A DNA stretch of 5,737 bases, from positions 1-5,737 of the forward strand of contig JAITNI010000336.1 of assembly GCA_031290535.1 (NCBI GenBank), read 5' to 3'. The number at the start of each line of letters is the position of its first letter. The first letter of the stretch is position 1. Of the stretch, positions 1-5,665 are shown piece by piece. The DNA is from Zoogloeaceae bacterium (GTDB lineage: Bacteria > Pseudomonadota > Gammaproteobacteria > Burkholderiales > Rhodocyclaceae). The translations under genes and the position numbers were made by a program. The notes beneath the pieces are model-generated. The model was not told the DNA's origin. It did no database searches and worked only from the letters and a program-made list of their open reading frames with translations.

Positions 1-11
1 CTGAAGCCTTG

Positions 12-104
12 CCGTTGGGCGTGGTTCGACAAGCTCACCACGAACGGGAAAACGGGAAAAGAGGCAGCTCACCACGAACGGGAGGAGAGGCTCACCACGA
101 ACGG
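12..104. repeat. REP-like repeat cluster (one full hairpin unit plus two half units)
   Basis: The core GCTCACCACGAACGG occurs three times, at 33-47, 67-81 and 90-104. The first copy belongs to a complete imperfect palindrome: CCGTT (12-16) pairs with AACGG (43-47) and CGTGG (20-24) pairs with CCACG (38-42), giving a 10-bp stem with a 3-base bulge (17-19) and a 13-base loop. The other two copies keep only the right half and are separated by purine-rich spacers. Related short palindromes containing TTCGACAAGCTCA are, from general knowledge, dispersed in many environmental proteobacterial genomes, and such REP elements are often spread by RAYT (TnpA-REP) transposases. No transposase gene is present here. 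The repeats and hairpin are seen directly; the family assignment is inference. Confidence 0.65.
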
Positions 105-162
105 AAAATTGTGGAAACCTCTATCAACCGTGCGTGCCGAAGGCGTCAAGTCTGCGGTTGAG

Positions 163-190
163 AGGCGATTTTAACTGGGGCGCATCGCCT
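163..190 (-). terminator. Hairpin just downstream of cysH, possible weak terminator
   Basis: AGGCGAT (163-169) and ATCGCCT (184-190) form a perfect 7-bp stem around a 14-base loop. It begins 6 bases beyond the cysH stop codon in the direction of transcription. No T-tract follows it on the minus strand, so it is not a classical Rho-independent terminator. It could stabilise the mRNA 3' end or act with Rho. A further inverted repeat, TCAACCG (124-130) with CGGTTGA (155-161), lies just beyond it. The stems are seen; the role is inferred. Confidence 0.3.
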
Positions 191-196
191 TGCCAA

Positions 197-958
197 TCAG
201 TTTTTTCTGACATGCAAACCGCATTCTTTCGAGGCCGGTTCTTCCCACCACCAGCGACCGGCGCGGAGGTCTTCGCCCAGGCTGATGGCGCGGGAGCAGG
301 GCGCGCAGCCGATGCTCGGGTAAAACTGGTCGTGCAGGGCATTGTAGGGCGTCTGATGTTGGCGAATGTAGGCCCAGACTTCCTTTTCGCTCCAGTCGGT
401 CAAGGGATTGAATTTTTCCAGCCCGTGATCGGCGTCAAACTGCTGTTGGGGCAGTTTTTCACGCGTGGCGGACTGCTGGGCGCGCATCCCGGTAATCCAG
501 GCTTTTTTGCCCGCCAGCGCCCGCCCCAGCGGCTCTACCTTGCGAATCTGGCAACAGGTTTTACGCAAGGCGACGGATTCGTAAAAGGCATTGATGCCGT
601 GGGTTTTGACATAGGGTTCCAAAGCCTCGTGACGGGGAAAATAGACCCTCAGCTTCACGTCATAATGTTTTTCGGCGGCGGCCATCAGCGCGTAGGTTTC
701 GGGCGGCAGGCGGCCAGTATCCAGACTGAAAATTTCGATGGGCAGACGGTTTTTCAGAATCAGGTCGGTGAGCAGCATGTCTTCCGCGCCCAGACTGTTG
801 GCGAAGACGGCGGGCGCAAAGCGGGCAGCGATGTCCTGCAACAGATTCAGAGCCGCTGCTGTCTTGCGTTCCAGCGACTGCCGCAGGGCGTCGGTCAGTT
901 CCGGCTGCGTGGCGGGATTGCTGAACGTGCGGGCAGGCAGGGGGGAGACGGCGGACAT
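197..958 (-). CDS. cysH: Assimilatory adenylyl-sulfate (APS-type) reductase, CysH family
   Basis: Cytoplasmic reductase of the PAPS/APS reductase family. It reduces activated sulfate to sulfite and AMP, using thioredoxin or a similar thiol donor. The 253-residue protein shows the nucleotide-binding motif FANSLGAEDMLL (52-63), SLDTGRLPPETY (78-89), ITGMRAQQSATR (155-166) and the catalytic C-terminal ECGLH (Cys246). It also has the cysteine pairs CC (135-136) and CxxC (218, 221). In this family those cysteines bind a [4Fe-4S] cluster and mark enzymes that use APS; the E. coli-type PAPS reductase lacks them. The start is placed at the ATG encoding MSAV, 4 bp after the DUF934 stop. An ATG at 1012 in the same frame would add 18 residues lying inside DUF934 and unlike the family N-terminus. 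It is the last gene of the cysI-DUF934-cysH operon. The family is certain; APS specificity is inferred from the cysteines. Confidence 0.93.
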   Translation of the reverse strand: MSAVSPLPARTFSNPATQPELTDALRQSLERKTAAALNLLQDIAARFAPAVFANSLGAEDMLLTDLILKNRLPIEIFSLDTGRLPPETYALMAAAEKHYDVKLRVYFPRHEALEPYVKTHGINAFYESVALRKTCCQIRKVEPLGRALAGKKAWITGMRAQQSATREKLPQQQFDADHGLEKFNPLTDWSEKEVWAYIRQHQTPYNALHDQFYPSIGCAPCSRAISLGEDLRAGRWWWEEPASKECGLHVRKN

Positions 959-962
959 GTTT

Positions 963-1478
963 TTATGCCGCCGTCCCGTTGCGGCGGCGAAACAGCGGCG
1001 CTTGCCGCACATCGCCCTGATAGGGGTTTTGAAACGTGGCGAAGGCGGACAACGCTTTTTGGGCGTCCTTGCCGTCTTTCAAGACCCAGGCGTCAAACCC
1101 CACGCGCCGCATGGCAAACAGCTGGTCGTGCAGCACATCGCCCACGGCCCGGAGTTCGCCCGCGTACTGGCCGCGTTCGCGCAACAGGCGGGCAAGGGAA
1201 TAGCCCCGGCCATCGGCAAAGCGGGGAAAGTGTATGGCGATGACTTCAAAATGCGGCAAATCCCCCGCCTCAAACAGGGCGCTCAATTCTGCGTCCGGTT
1301 CCAGCCAGAGGCCAACATGCGGGTAACGAGCCAGAATCTCCGCCCGCCGCGCCTGCCAGAAGGCGAGGGGAAACAGAAAACGCGCCCCTTCGGGCAGCGC
1401 TTGTTGAAGCTCGTCGCCTGCGGGCAGCGTTTGCCAGACATCCTCGGAAAAACCTTCCGCCGTAATCAGAATACTCAT
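963..1478 (-). CDS. DUF934 family protein of the sulfite-reduction operon
   Basis: A 171-residue protein of the DUF934 (COG3749) family, which is routinely found next to cysI in proteobacteria but has no settled biochemical role. Recognisable parts are FPRFADGRGYSLARLLRER (84-102), the block YAGELRAVGDVLHDQLF (105-121) followed by RRVGFDAW, and the basic end PLFRRR (161-166). There is no signal peptide, membrane segment or cysteine, so it is probably a soluble cytoplasmic protein and cannot itself bind a cysteine-ligated Fe-S cluster. Its ATG overlaps the cysI stop codon as ATGA (1475-1478). A good Shine-Dalgarno AGGAG (1487-1491, minus strand) lies 8 bases upstream, inside cysI. The 4-bp overlap and flanking genes argue for translational coupling and a role in sulfite reduction, perhaps in assembly or electron supply to CysI, which is inference. 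Family confidence is high, function low. Confidence 0.88.
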   Translation of the reverse strand: MSILITAEGFSEDVWQTLPAGDELQQALPEGARFLFPLAFWQARRAEILARYPHVGLWLEPDAELSALFEAGDLPHFEVIAIHFPRFADGRGYSLARLLRERGQYAGELRAVGDVLHDQLFAMRRVGFDAWVLKDGKDAQKALSAFATFQNPYQGDVRQAPLFRRRNGTAA

Positions 1479-3172
1479 GCGACGCTCTCCTGCTGCGGGC
1501 GTTTGGCCGTGCCGTGGGCGCGCTGGGTGTAAACGCGGTTCTTGAACGGCGCGACGCCAATGCGATCCACAGTATCCAGAAAGGTTTCGTCCGGGCGGCG
1601 TTGTTCCACGAACACGCCGATAATCTCGCTCACCACATCGGGCACTTCGGCGGCGGGGAAGGACGGCCCGATGATCTCGCCCACCCGCGCCCGGTTGCCC
1701 ACCCGCCCCCCGATCGTGATCTGGTAATACTCGGCGTTGTTCTTGTCGACGCCCAGAATGCCGATATGGCCGACATGGTGGTGGCTACAGGCGTTGATGC
1801 AGCCGGAAATATTGAGTTTCAGGTCACCCAGATCAAAGAGATAATCGAGATCCTGAAAACGCGCCTGAATGGCGTGCGCGACCGGCACCGACTTGGCGTT
1901 CGCCAGATCGCAGAATTCGCCGCCGGGGCAGCAGGTGACGTCGGTCAGGAGACCCACGGTTGGCGTCGCCAGATGCGCCGACCGGGCGATCTGCCAGAAT
2001 TCAAACAGGCGGCCTTGCTCCACGTCGGCCAGAATCAGGTTTTGCTCCTGACTGGAACGGGCTTCGCCAAAGCTGAACTGTTCGGCCAGCGCTGCCGCCG
2101 CTTCCATCTGTTCGGCGCGAATGTCGCCGGGCGCTTGCCCCGGCGCTTTCAGGGAGAGCGTGACGGCGGCGTAGCCCGGCTGTTTGTGCGGATGCACGCA
2201 ACGCGCCGCCCAGCGGGCAAAGGCCGGATTTTCCGCCTTTCTGAGCACAAAATCCGCGTCGTCATCCGGCAGGGTCTTGTAGGCAGGCGCGCCAAAGCGG
2301 GCGCTGACGCGGTCATATTCCGCCTGGGTGAGCGTGGCGGGGCCGTCTTTCAGGTGTTGCCATTCGGCTTCCACCTGTTGGGCGAAATGTTCCAGACCCA
2401 GACTTTGCACCAGAATCTTGATCCGCGCCTTGTACAGATTGTCGCGGCGGCCATGCAGGTTGTAGACGCGCAAAATGGCTTCCAGATACGTCAAAATATG
2501 CCGCCAGGGCAAATGCTCGCGCAGCACCTGCCCGCGCACTGGCGTGCGTCCCAGTCCGCCGCCGATGATGACCGTAAAACCCGGTTCGCCGTTCTCCGGC
2601 GCGGACAAACGCAGACCCACATCGTTGAACCAGCCCAACACCCGGTCTTCCCGTGCCCCGGAGATGGCGATCTTGAACTTGCGCGGCAAAAAGGCGAATT
2701 CCGGGTGAAAGCTGCTCCACTGGCGCAGAATTTCCGCCAGCGGCAGGGGATTGATGACCTCGTCCGGCGCGACGCCCGCGAACGGGTCGGTGGTGATGTT
2801 GCGGATGCAGTTGCCGGAAGTCTGGATGGCGTGCATTTCCACCTGCGCGAGATAATCGAGAATATCCGGGCAATCCTCGATGCGCGGCCAGTTGAATTGC
2901 AGATTGTGGCGGGTGGTGAAATGGCCGTAGCCCTTGTCCCAGGTGCGCGCCACATGCGCCAGCGCCCGCAGCTGGGCGCTGGAAATCATGCCGTAAGGCA
3001 CGGCGACGCGCAGCATGGGCGCCTGCCGCTGCACGTACAGCCCGTTTTGCAGGCGCAGGGGGCGGAACTCGTCTTCCGTCAGCTCGCCCGCCTGCCAGCG
3101 GGCCACCTGATCGCGGAACTGGGTCGCCCGTTCCCGCACCAGCGCAAAATCATAATCGTCGTAGCGATACAT
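1475..3172 (-). CDS. cysI: Sulfite reductase (hemoprotein, beta subunit), assimilatory
   Basis: Siroheme and [4Fe-4S] enzyme that reduces sulfite to sulfide with six electrons in cysteine biosynthesis; cytoplasmic. The protein is 565 residues, close to the usual size for CysI, with the two-fold ferredoxin-like/sulfite reductase architecture. The cluster and siroheme ligand motifs are CX5C (Cys415, Cys421) and CX3C (Cys458, Cys462, within NISGCINACSHHH). The residues expected to hold the substrate anion are present: Arg88 in TTRHNLQFNW, Arg124 in GNCIRNITTDP, and Lys165 and Lys167 in RKFKIAISG. The start chosen is ATG at 3172, with GGGGG at 3177-3181 placed 4 bases upstream. The TTG codon immediately before it is too close to that site. 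It is the first gene of the operon and diverges from cysB. No CysJ flavoprotein is adjacent, so the electron donor is unknown. A nitrite reductase is the main alternative, but the cysH/cysB context makes sulfite far more likely. Confidence 0.93.
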   Translation of the reverse strand: MYRYDDYDFALVRERATQFRDQVARWQAGELTEDEFRPLRLQNGLYVQRQAPMLRVAVPYGMISSAQLRALAHVARTWDKGYGHFTTRHNLQFNWPRIEDCPDILDYLAQVEMHAIQTSGNCIRNITTDPFAGVAPDEVINPLPLAEILRQWSSFHPEFAFLPRKFKIAISGAREDRVLGWFNDVGLRLSAPENGEPGFTVIIGGGLGRTPVRGQVLREHLPWRHILTYLEAILRVYNLHGRRDNLYKARIKILVQSLGLEHFAQQVEAEWQHLKDGPATLTQAEYDRVSARFGAPAYKTLPDDDADFVLRKAENPAFARWAARCVHPHKQPGYAAVTLSLKAPGQAPGDIRAEQMEAAAALAEQFSFGEARSSQEQNLILADVEQGRLFEFWQIARSAHLATPTVGLLTDVTCCPGGEFCDLANAKSVPVAHAIQARFQDLDYLFDLGDLKLNISGCINACSHHHVGHIGILGVDKNNAEYYQITIGGRVGNRARVGEIIGPSFPAAEVPDVVSEIIGVFVEQRRPDETFLDTVDRIGVAPFKNRVYTQRAHGTAKRPQQESVA

Positions 3173-3263
3173 CAAACCCCCGCGCCGCGCCCGCCCAGAG
3201 CAGGGAAGCGCGTCCTTTTCAAAGCCATGAATCTTCGGATATTAACAGCCGCGCGCGCAATAG

Positions 3264-3306
3264 AAAAGAATATCCCGTTACATTGTTATAACTTTAGTAT
3301 ATTATG
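3264..3306. promoter_or_regulatory. Divergent cysI / cysB promoter region with AT-rich core
   Basis: The 171 bp between the two divergent start codons contain a 43-bp AT-rich core in otherwise GC-rich DNA. A -10-like TATTAT lies at 3300-3305 on the plus strand, about 39 bp ahead of the cysB start; no convincing -35 precedes it. A partly symmetric TATAACTTTAGTATA (3287-3301) has the flavour of a LysR-type operator. CysB-activated promoters usually have poor -35 boxes, and LysR-type regulators commonly bind divergent intergenic regions. Binding here is inferred from layout; no experimentally known CysB motif was matched. Confidence 0.45.
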
Positions 3307-3343
3307 AAGATGGGTTTCCCGATACATGGATGGGCAAACGATC

Positions 3344-4285
3344 ATGAAACTCCAACAACTTCGCTATGTGGCCGAAGTCGTCCGCCGGGGCATGAATGTC
3401 TCGGAGGCGGCAGAAGCCCTGTATACCTCGCAGCCGGGCGTCTCCAAGCAGATCAAGCTGCTGGAGGATGAACTGGGCATTCTCATTTTCGAGCGCAGCG
3501 GCAAGCGTTTTACTGGCATTACCGAGCCGGGTCGCGCCATCATTGAGGGGGCGGAGCGCATGTTGCGCGAGGCGGAAAACCTGAAGCGTCTGGGCAAGGA
3601 TTATTCCGGCGGCGAAACCGGCACGCTGGTCATCGCCGCCACGCACACGCAGGCCCGCTACGCCCTGCCGCCTGCCGTCAAGGCGTTTGTCGAACGGCAT
3701 CCGCACGTCCAGCTCACCTTGCATCAGGGCACGCCCATCCAGATTGCCGACTGGGTGGAAAAGGGCGATGCGGACATCGGCATCGCCACCGAATACCTGG
3801 ATTCGCAATCCGCTCTGGTCACGCTGCCGGTGCGCCAGTGGCGGCACTGCGTCATCGCGCCGGACGGGCACCCGATTCTGAAGGAATCCCCCCTTTCCTT
3901 CGCGGCGCTGGCGCGCTGGCCGCTGGTGACTTACGATTCCGCCTTCGCGGGTCGCTCCCGCATCAACCGCGCCTTTCAGCGGCAAGGGCTGGAACCGCAG
4001 GTGGTGCTGACCGCCCTCGACGCAGATGTGATTAAAACCTATGTCACCCTCGGACTGGGACTGGGCATCATCGCCGATCTGGCCTATGACCGGGAACGCG
4101 ATACCGGGCTGAAATTTCTGGACGCCAGCCATCTCTTTGAATCCAACACCACCCGCATCGCCCTGCGCCGGGGACTGTTCCTGCGCCGCTTTGAATACGA
4201 CTTCATCCACCTGTTCGCCCCACATCTGGACAGAGCCGCTGTGGAACGGGTCTTGCAGGGGGGCGGGGAGTCGTATCAACTCTAG
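3344..4285 (+). CDS. cysB: LysR-type transcriptional regulator CysB
   Basis: Master activator of cysteine and sulfate-assimilation genes. It acts as a cytoplasmic DNA-binding tetramer and responds to the inducer N-acetylserine or O-acetylserine, with sulfate or thiosulfate as other ligands in characterised homologues. The 313-residue protein has the winged HTH at about 1-60 (MKLQQLRY, then NVSEAAEALYTSQPGVSKQI at 18-37). The periplasmic-binding-protein-like effector domain runs from about 93 and includes the diagnostic ATHTQARYALP (99-109), GTPIQIADWVEKGDADIGIATE and DADVIKTYVTLGLGLGI (226-242). Thr100, Thr102, Gln103 and Thr149 match the ligand-site residues of enterobacterial CysB, while the residue aligned to Thr202 is Ala. 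The start is set at the codon giving MKLQQLRY, the standard CysB N-terminus; an ATG at 3326 would add six atypical residues. It diverges from cysI, its expected target. Confidence 0.93.
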   Translation: MKLQQLRYVAEVVRRGMNVSEAAEALYTSQPGVSKQIKLLEDELGILIFERSGKRFTGITEPGRAIIEGAERMLREAENLKRLGKDYSGGETGTLVIAATHTQARYALPPAVKAFVERHPHVQLTLHQGTPIQIADWVEKGDADIGIATEYLDSQSALVTLPVRQWRHCVIAPDGHPILKESPLSFAALARWPLVTYDSAFAGRSRINRAFQRQGLEPQVVLTALDADVIKTYVTLGLGLGIIADLAYDRERDTGLKFLDASHLFESNTTRIALRRGLFLRRFEYDFIHLFAPHLDRAAVERVLQGGGESYQL

Positions 4286-4308
4286 GGATGCTTTGAACAA
4301 ATGAAATT

Positions 4309-4382
4309 TCGTCATGCCTTTGACAAGCAGGAATCCATTCTTTTCAAAGACTTATGAATACCCGCTGGCGTTGGCATGACGA
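4309..4382. repeat. Dispersed palindromic repeat (REP/MITE-like), imperfect
   Basis: The ends TCGTCATGCC (4309-4318) and GGCATGACGA (4373-4382) are perfect 10-bp inverted repeats. Inside them a weaker palindrome continues: AGCAGGAATCCA on the left against the complement of TGAATACCCGCT on the right. The layout, GTCAT ends with GGAATCCA- and CCCGC-like internal arms, resembles the roughly 100-bp palindromes dispersed in many proteobacterial genomes. It lies 23 bp after the cysB stop and may also act as a transcript-ending or stabilising hairpin. The inverted repeat is seen; the family and role are inferred. Confidence 0.5.
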
Positions 4383-4402
4383 TTGTCCAGAATTTCCGTG
4401 GG

Positions 4403-4439
4403 CATTGTTCGCGCACGGGAGGAAGAAATCGCAACAATG
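4403..4439. other. Hairpin in the cysB-dcd intergenic region
   Basis: CATTGTT (4403-4409) pairs with AACAATG (4433-4439). After a one-base bulge (4410), GCG (4411-4413) pairs with CGC (4430-4432), making a 10-bp stem around a purine-rich 16-base loop. It lies upstream of the promoter-like element that precedes dcd. No T-tract follows. The purpose is unknown and chance cannot be excluded. Positions 4286-4569 contain no other feature I can support besides this hairpin, the palindrome before it and the promoter-like element after it. Confidence 0.25.
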
Positions 4440-4527
4440 GCGGGACACCTCAACGGCAAGCGGGCAAATCTGGCGAAATCGCATGGCCTGTCAGGAATGG
4501 GGCGCGAATGAAACCACGATCCTGCCG

Positions 4528-4550
4528 TTTGCGCGTAAAATCCCTTTTTC
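4528..4550 (+). promoter_or_regulatory. Promoter-like element upstream of dcd (TTTGCGCGTAAAAT)
   Basis: TAAAAT (4536-4541) matches the sigma-70 -10 consensus at five of six positions. It sits 28 bp before the dcd ATG, which would give a short leader of about 20 bases. No good -35 is visible 16-18 bp upstream. Support comes from repetition: the same 14 bases, TTTGCGCGTAAAAT, recur at 5643-5656, again between genes and again followed by a T-rich stretch and TTCGG. The match is seen; promoter activity is inferred. Confidence 0.4.
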
Positions 4551-4569
4551 TTTTTCGGGCGGATGTTCC

Positions 4570-5136
4570 ATGACCATCAAATCAGACAAGTGGATACGTC
4601 GCATGGCGGCGGAGTACAAGATGATTGAGCCGTTTGAGCCGCAACTGGTGCGCGAGGCGAACGGGGCGAAGATTGTTTCCTACGGAACCTCCAGCTACGG
4701 CTATGACATCCGCTGTGCGCCGGAATTCAAGGTGTTTACCAACATCAATTCCACGGTAGTCGACCCGAAAGCCTTCGACCCCAAATCGTTTGTGGAAATC
4801 GAGGCCGAGGTTTGCATCATTCCGCCCAACTCTTTTGCGCTCGCCCGCACGATGGAGTATTTCCGCATCCCGCGCAACGTGCTCACCGTCTGTCTGGGCA
4901 AAAGCACCTATGCCCGTTGCGGCATCATCGTCAATGTGACGCCCTTTGAGCCGGAATGGGAGGGTTACGTGACCCTGGAATTTTCCAACACCACGCCGCT
5001 ACCCGCCAAAATCTACGCGGGCGAAGGCTGCGCGCAGGCGCTGTTTTTCGAGTCCGACGAGGTGTGCGAAACCTCCTATAAAGACCGGGGCGGCAAGTAT
5101 CAGGGACAGGTGGGCGTCACCCTGCCGAAAATCTAG
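4570..5136 (+). CDS. dcd: dCTP deaminase (dUTP-forming)
   Basis: Cytoplasmic homotrimeric enzyme that deaminates dCTP to dUTP and ammonia. dUTPase then makes dUMP for thymidylate synthesis. The 188-residue protein starts [12 protein letters not shown], typical of proteobacterial Dcd, and is close in length to the 193-residue E. coli enzyme. It contains the trimeric dUTPase-fold motifs SSYGYDIRC (41-49), [11 protein letters not shown] (108-118; Ser112 and Arg116 in the active-site loop), VTLEFSN (134-140) with Glu137 as the expected catalytic acid, and the C-terminal lid [11 protein letters not shown] (172-182). The reading frame is open upstream to an ATG at 4354, but that 72-codon extension runs through a repeat and a promoter-like element and resembles nothing in the family. 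The ATG at 4570, with GGGCGGA upstream, is therefore the start. A 140-codon gene of unknown function follows after 8 bp. Confidence 0.95.
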   Translation: MTIKSDKWIRRMAAEYKMIEPFEPQLVREANGAKIVSYGTSSYGYDIRCAPEFKVFTNINSTVVDPKAFDPKSFVEIEAEVCIIPPNSFALARTMEYFRIPRNVLTVCLGKSTYARCGIIVNVTPFEPEWEGYVTLEFSNTTPLPAKIYAGEGCAQALFFESDEVCETSYKDRGGKYQGQVGVTLPKI

Positions 5137-5144
5137 GGCAGACC

Positions 5145-5567
5145 GTGACGGATGAATTGGCATGGTTCCAGATGTTTCTGGAATCCTTCATCGGCGCCCC
5201 ACTCAAAACGCGATGGCGCGATCTTGCCGTACGGGGTCAATGGGGGAAAATGCGCCCCGATTCCCTGTGGGAAAATCAGAGAGGAAACGAAAATTCCTAT
5301 GCCCTTGACGAAAATCTTGCCGCGCTCTGGGATGCCCTGCAACTGGAAACGCAGGGAAAAACAACGGATGGTGTTCTGGTCGTCGGCATCGGGGATTCGC
5401 CTTCACCGCCCGAATTCGTGCGTGTCCATCACCTGAAGGAACTGGAACCCGCGCTCCCGATGAGCTGTCTGCTTATCCTCCACCCGCAAAGACTAGCGAT
5501 GTGCTTTACGGATTGGGGAGAGATTCGGGTTTTCAAAAAGACGAAACCAGCAAGGCGCATGAAATGA
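5145..5567 (+). CDS. Hypothetical protein, probably co-transcribed with dcd
   Basis: I do not recognise this 140-residue protein. It begins with GTG 8 bp after the dcd stop, with an AGGG Shine-Dalgarno-like site at about 5135-5138, and ends with a basic tail (KKTKPARRMK). It is rich in Trp (six residues) and has alternating hydrophobic and charged segments, for example LAWFQMFLESFIG (5-17), LDENLAALWDALQLE, a beta-like DGVLVVGIGDSP (75-86) and SCLLILHPQRLAMCFTDWGEIRVF (107-130). No signal peptide, membrane helix or catalytic motif stands out. It looks like a small soluble alpha/beta protein. Codon use is somewhat less GC-biased than in dcd and cysI, which may mean a recently acquired or fast-evolving gene. 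The spacing suggests an operon with dcd, but nothing ties it to nucleotide metabolism. It is probably a real gene; function unknown. Confidence 0.65.
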   Translation: MTDELAWFQMFLESFIGAPLKTRWRDLAVRGQWGKMRPDSLWENQRGNENSYALDENLAALWDALQLETQGKTTDGVLVVGIGDSPSPPEFVRVHHLKELEPALPMSCLLILHPQRLAMCFTDWGEIRVFKKTKPARRMK

Positions 5568-5653
5568 GCGAATCGGAAAATCAACCGGACAAACGCTCGC
5601 ACCTTATCCCTCTCCGGGAAAACTGCCCCCTTTTATCCTCCATTTGCGCGTAA
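5564..5653 (+). CDS. Possible 29-codon ORF overlapping the preceding gene by ATGA
   Basis: An ATG at 5564 overlaps the stop codon of the preceding gene as ATGA and opens a 29-residue frame (MSESENQPDKRSHLIPLREN, then a short tail ending SSICA). No clear Shine-Dalgarno is seen beyond purines in AAGGCGCATGAA. The peptide has a polar N-terminal half and no domain. Its TAA stop overlaps the -10-like TAAAAT of the promoter-like element. The only argument for it is the coupling geometry; a chance frame is at least as likely. Confidence 0.15.
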   Translation: MSESENQPDKRSHLIPLRENCPLLSSICA

Positions 5654-5665
5654 AATTCCGCCTTT
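5643..5665 (+). promoter_or_regulatory. Second promoter-like element (TTTGCGCGTAAAAT), facing the right edge
   Basis: This is an exact 14-base copy (5643-5656) of the element before dcd. TAAAAT at 5651-5656 is the -10-like part, followed by CCGCC, a T-rich run and TTCGG. It lies at the start of the gene-free stretch running to the window end, so it probably serves a plus-strand gene starting beyond 5737. The leader downstream contains a TGCACA (5691-5696) / TGTGCA (5711-5716) inverted repeat. No clear -35 is visible. The repetition is seen; the function is inferred. Confidence 0.38.

Noticed and set aside
1..104. CRISPR array from the three short repeats
   Set aside because: The cores are only about 15 bases, the spacers are unequal (19 and 8 bases) and low in complexity, and no cas gene is nearby.
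1010..1012. Upstream ATG for cysH adding 18 residues
   Set aside because: The added Arg/Cys-rich segment lies inside DUF934 and is unlike CysH N-termini. The start at 958 gives a normal 4-bp intergenic gap.
134..1243. 369-codon plus-strand open frame opposite cysH and DUF934
   Set aside because: It is antisense to two confidently identified genes and has low-complexity Arg/Gly/Ala composition typical of a shadow frame.
1514..3307. 597-codon plus-strand open frame opposite cysI
   Set aside because: It is a shadow of cysI on the other strand in GC-rich DNA. It has no recognisable motifs, whereas the minus strand encodes a complete sulfite reductase.
3302..4315. 337-codon minus-strand open frame opposite cysB
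   Set aside because: It is antisense to a full-length CysB with all its conserved blocks, and the translation shows no family features.
4354..4569. N-terminal extension of Dcd to an upstream ATG
   Set aside because: The extension starts within the palindromic repeat and crosses the promoter-like element. The family N-terminus begins exactly at 4570.
4376..4573. 65-codon ORF whose stop overlaps the dcd ATG as ATGA
   Set aside because: It starts inside the right arm of the palindrome, has no ribosome-binding site, and its composition is Arg/Gly-rich and unpatterned. The overlap is probably chance.
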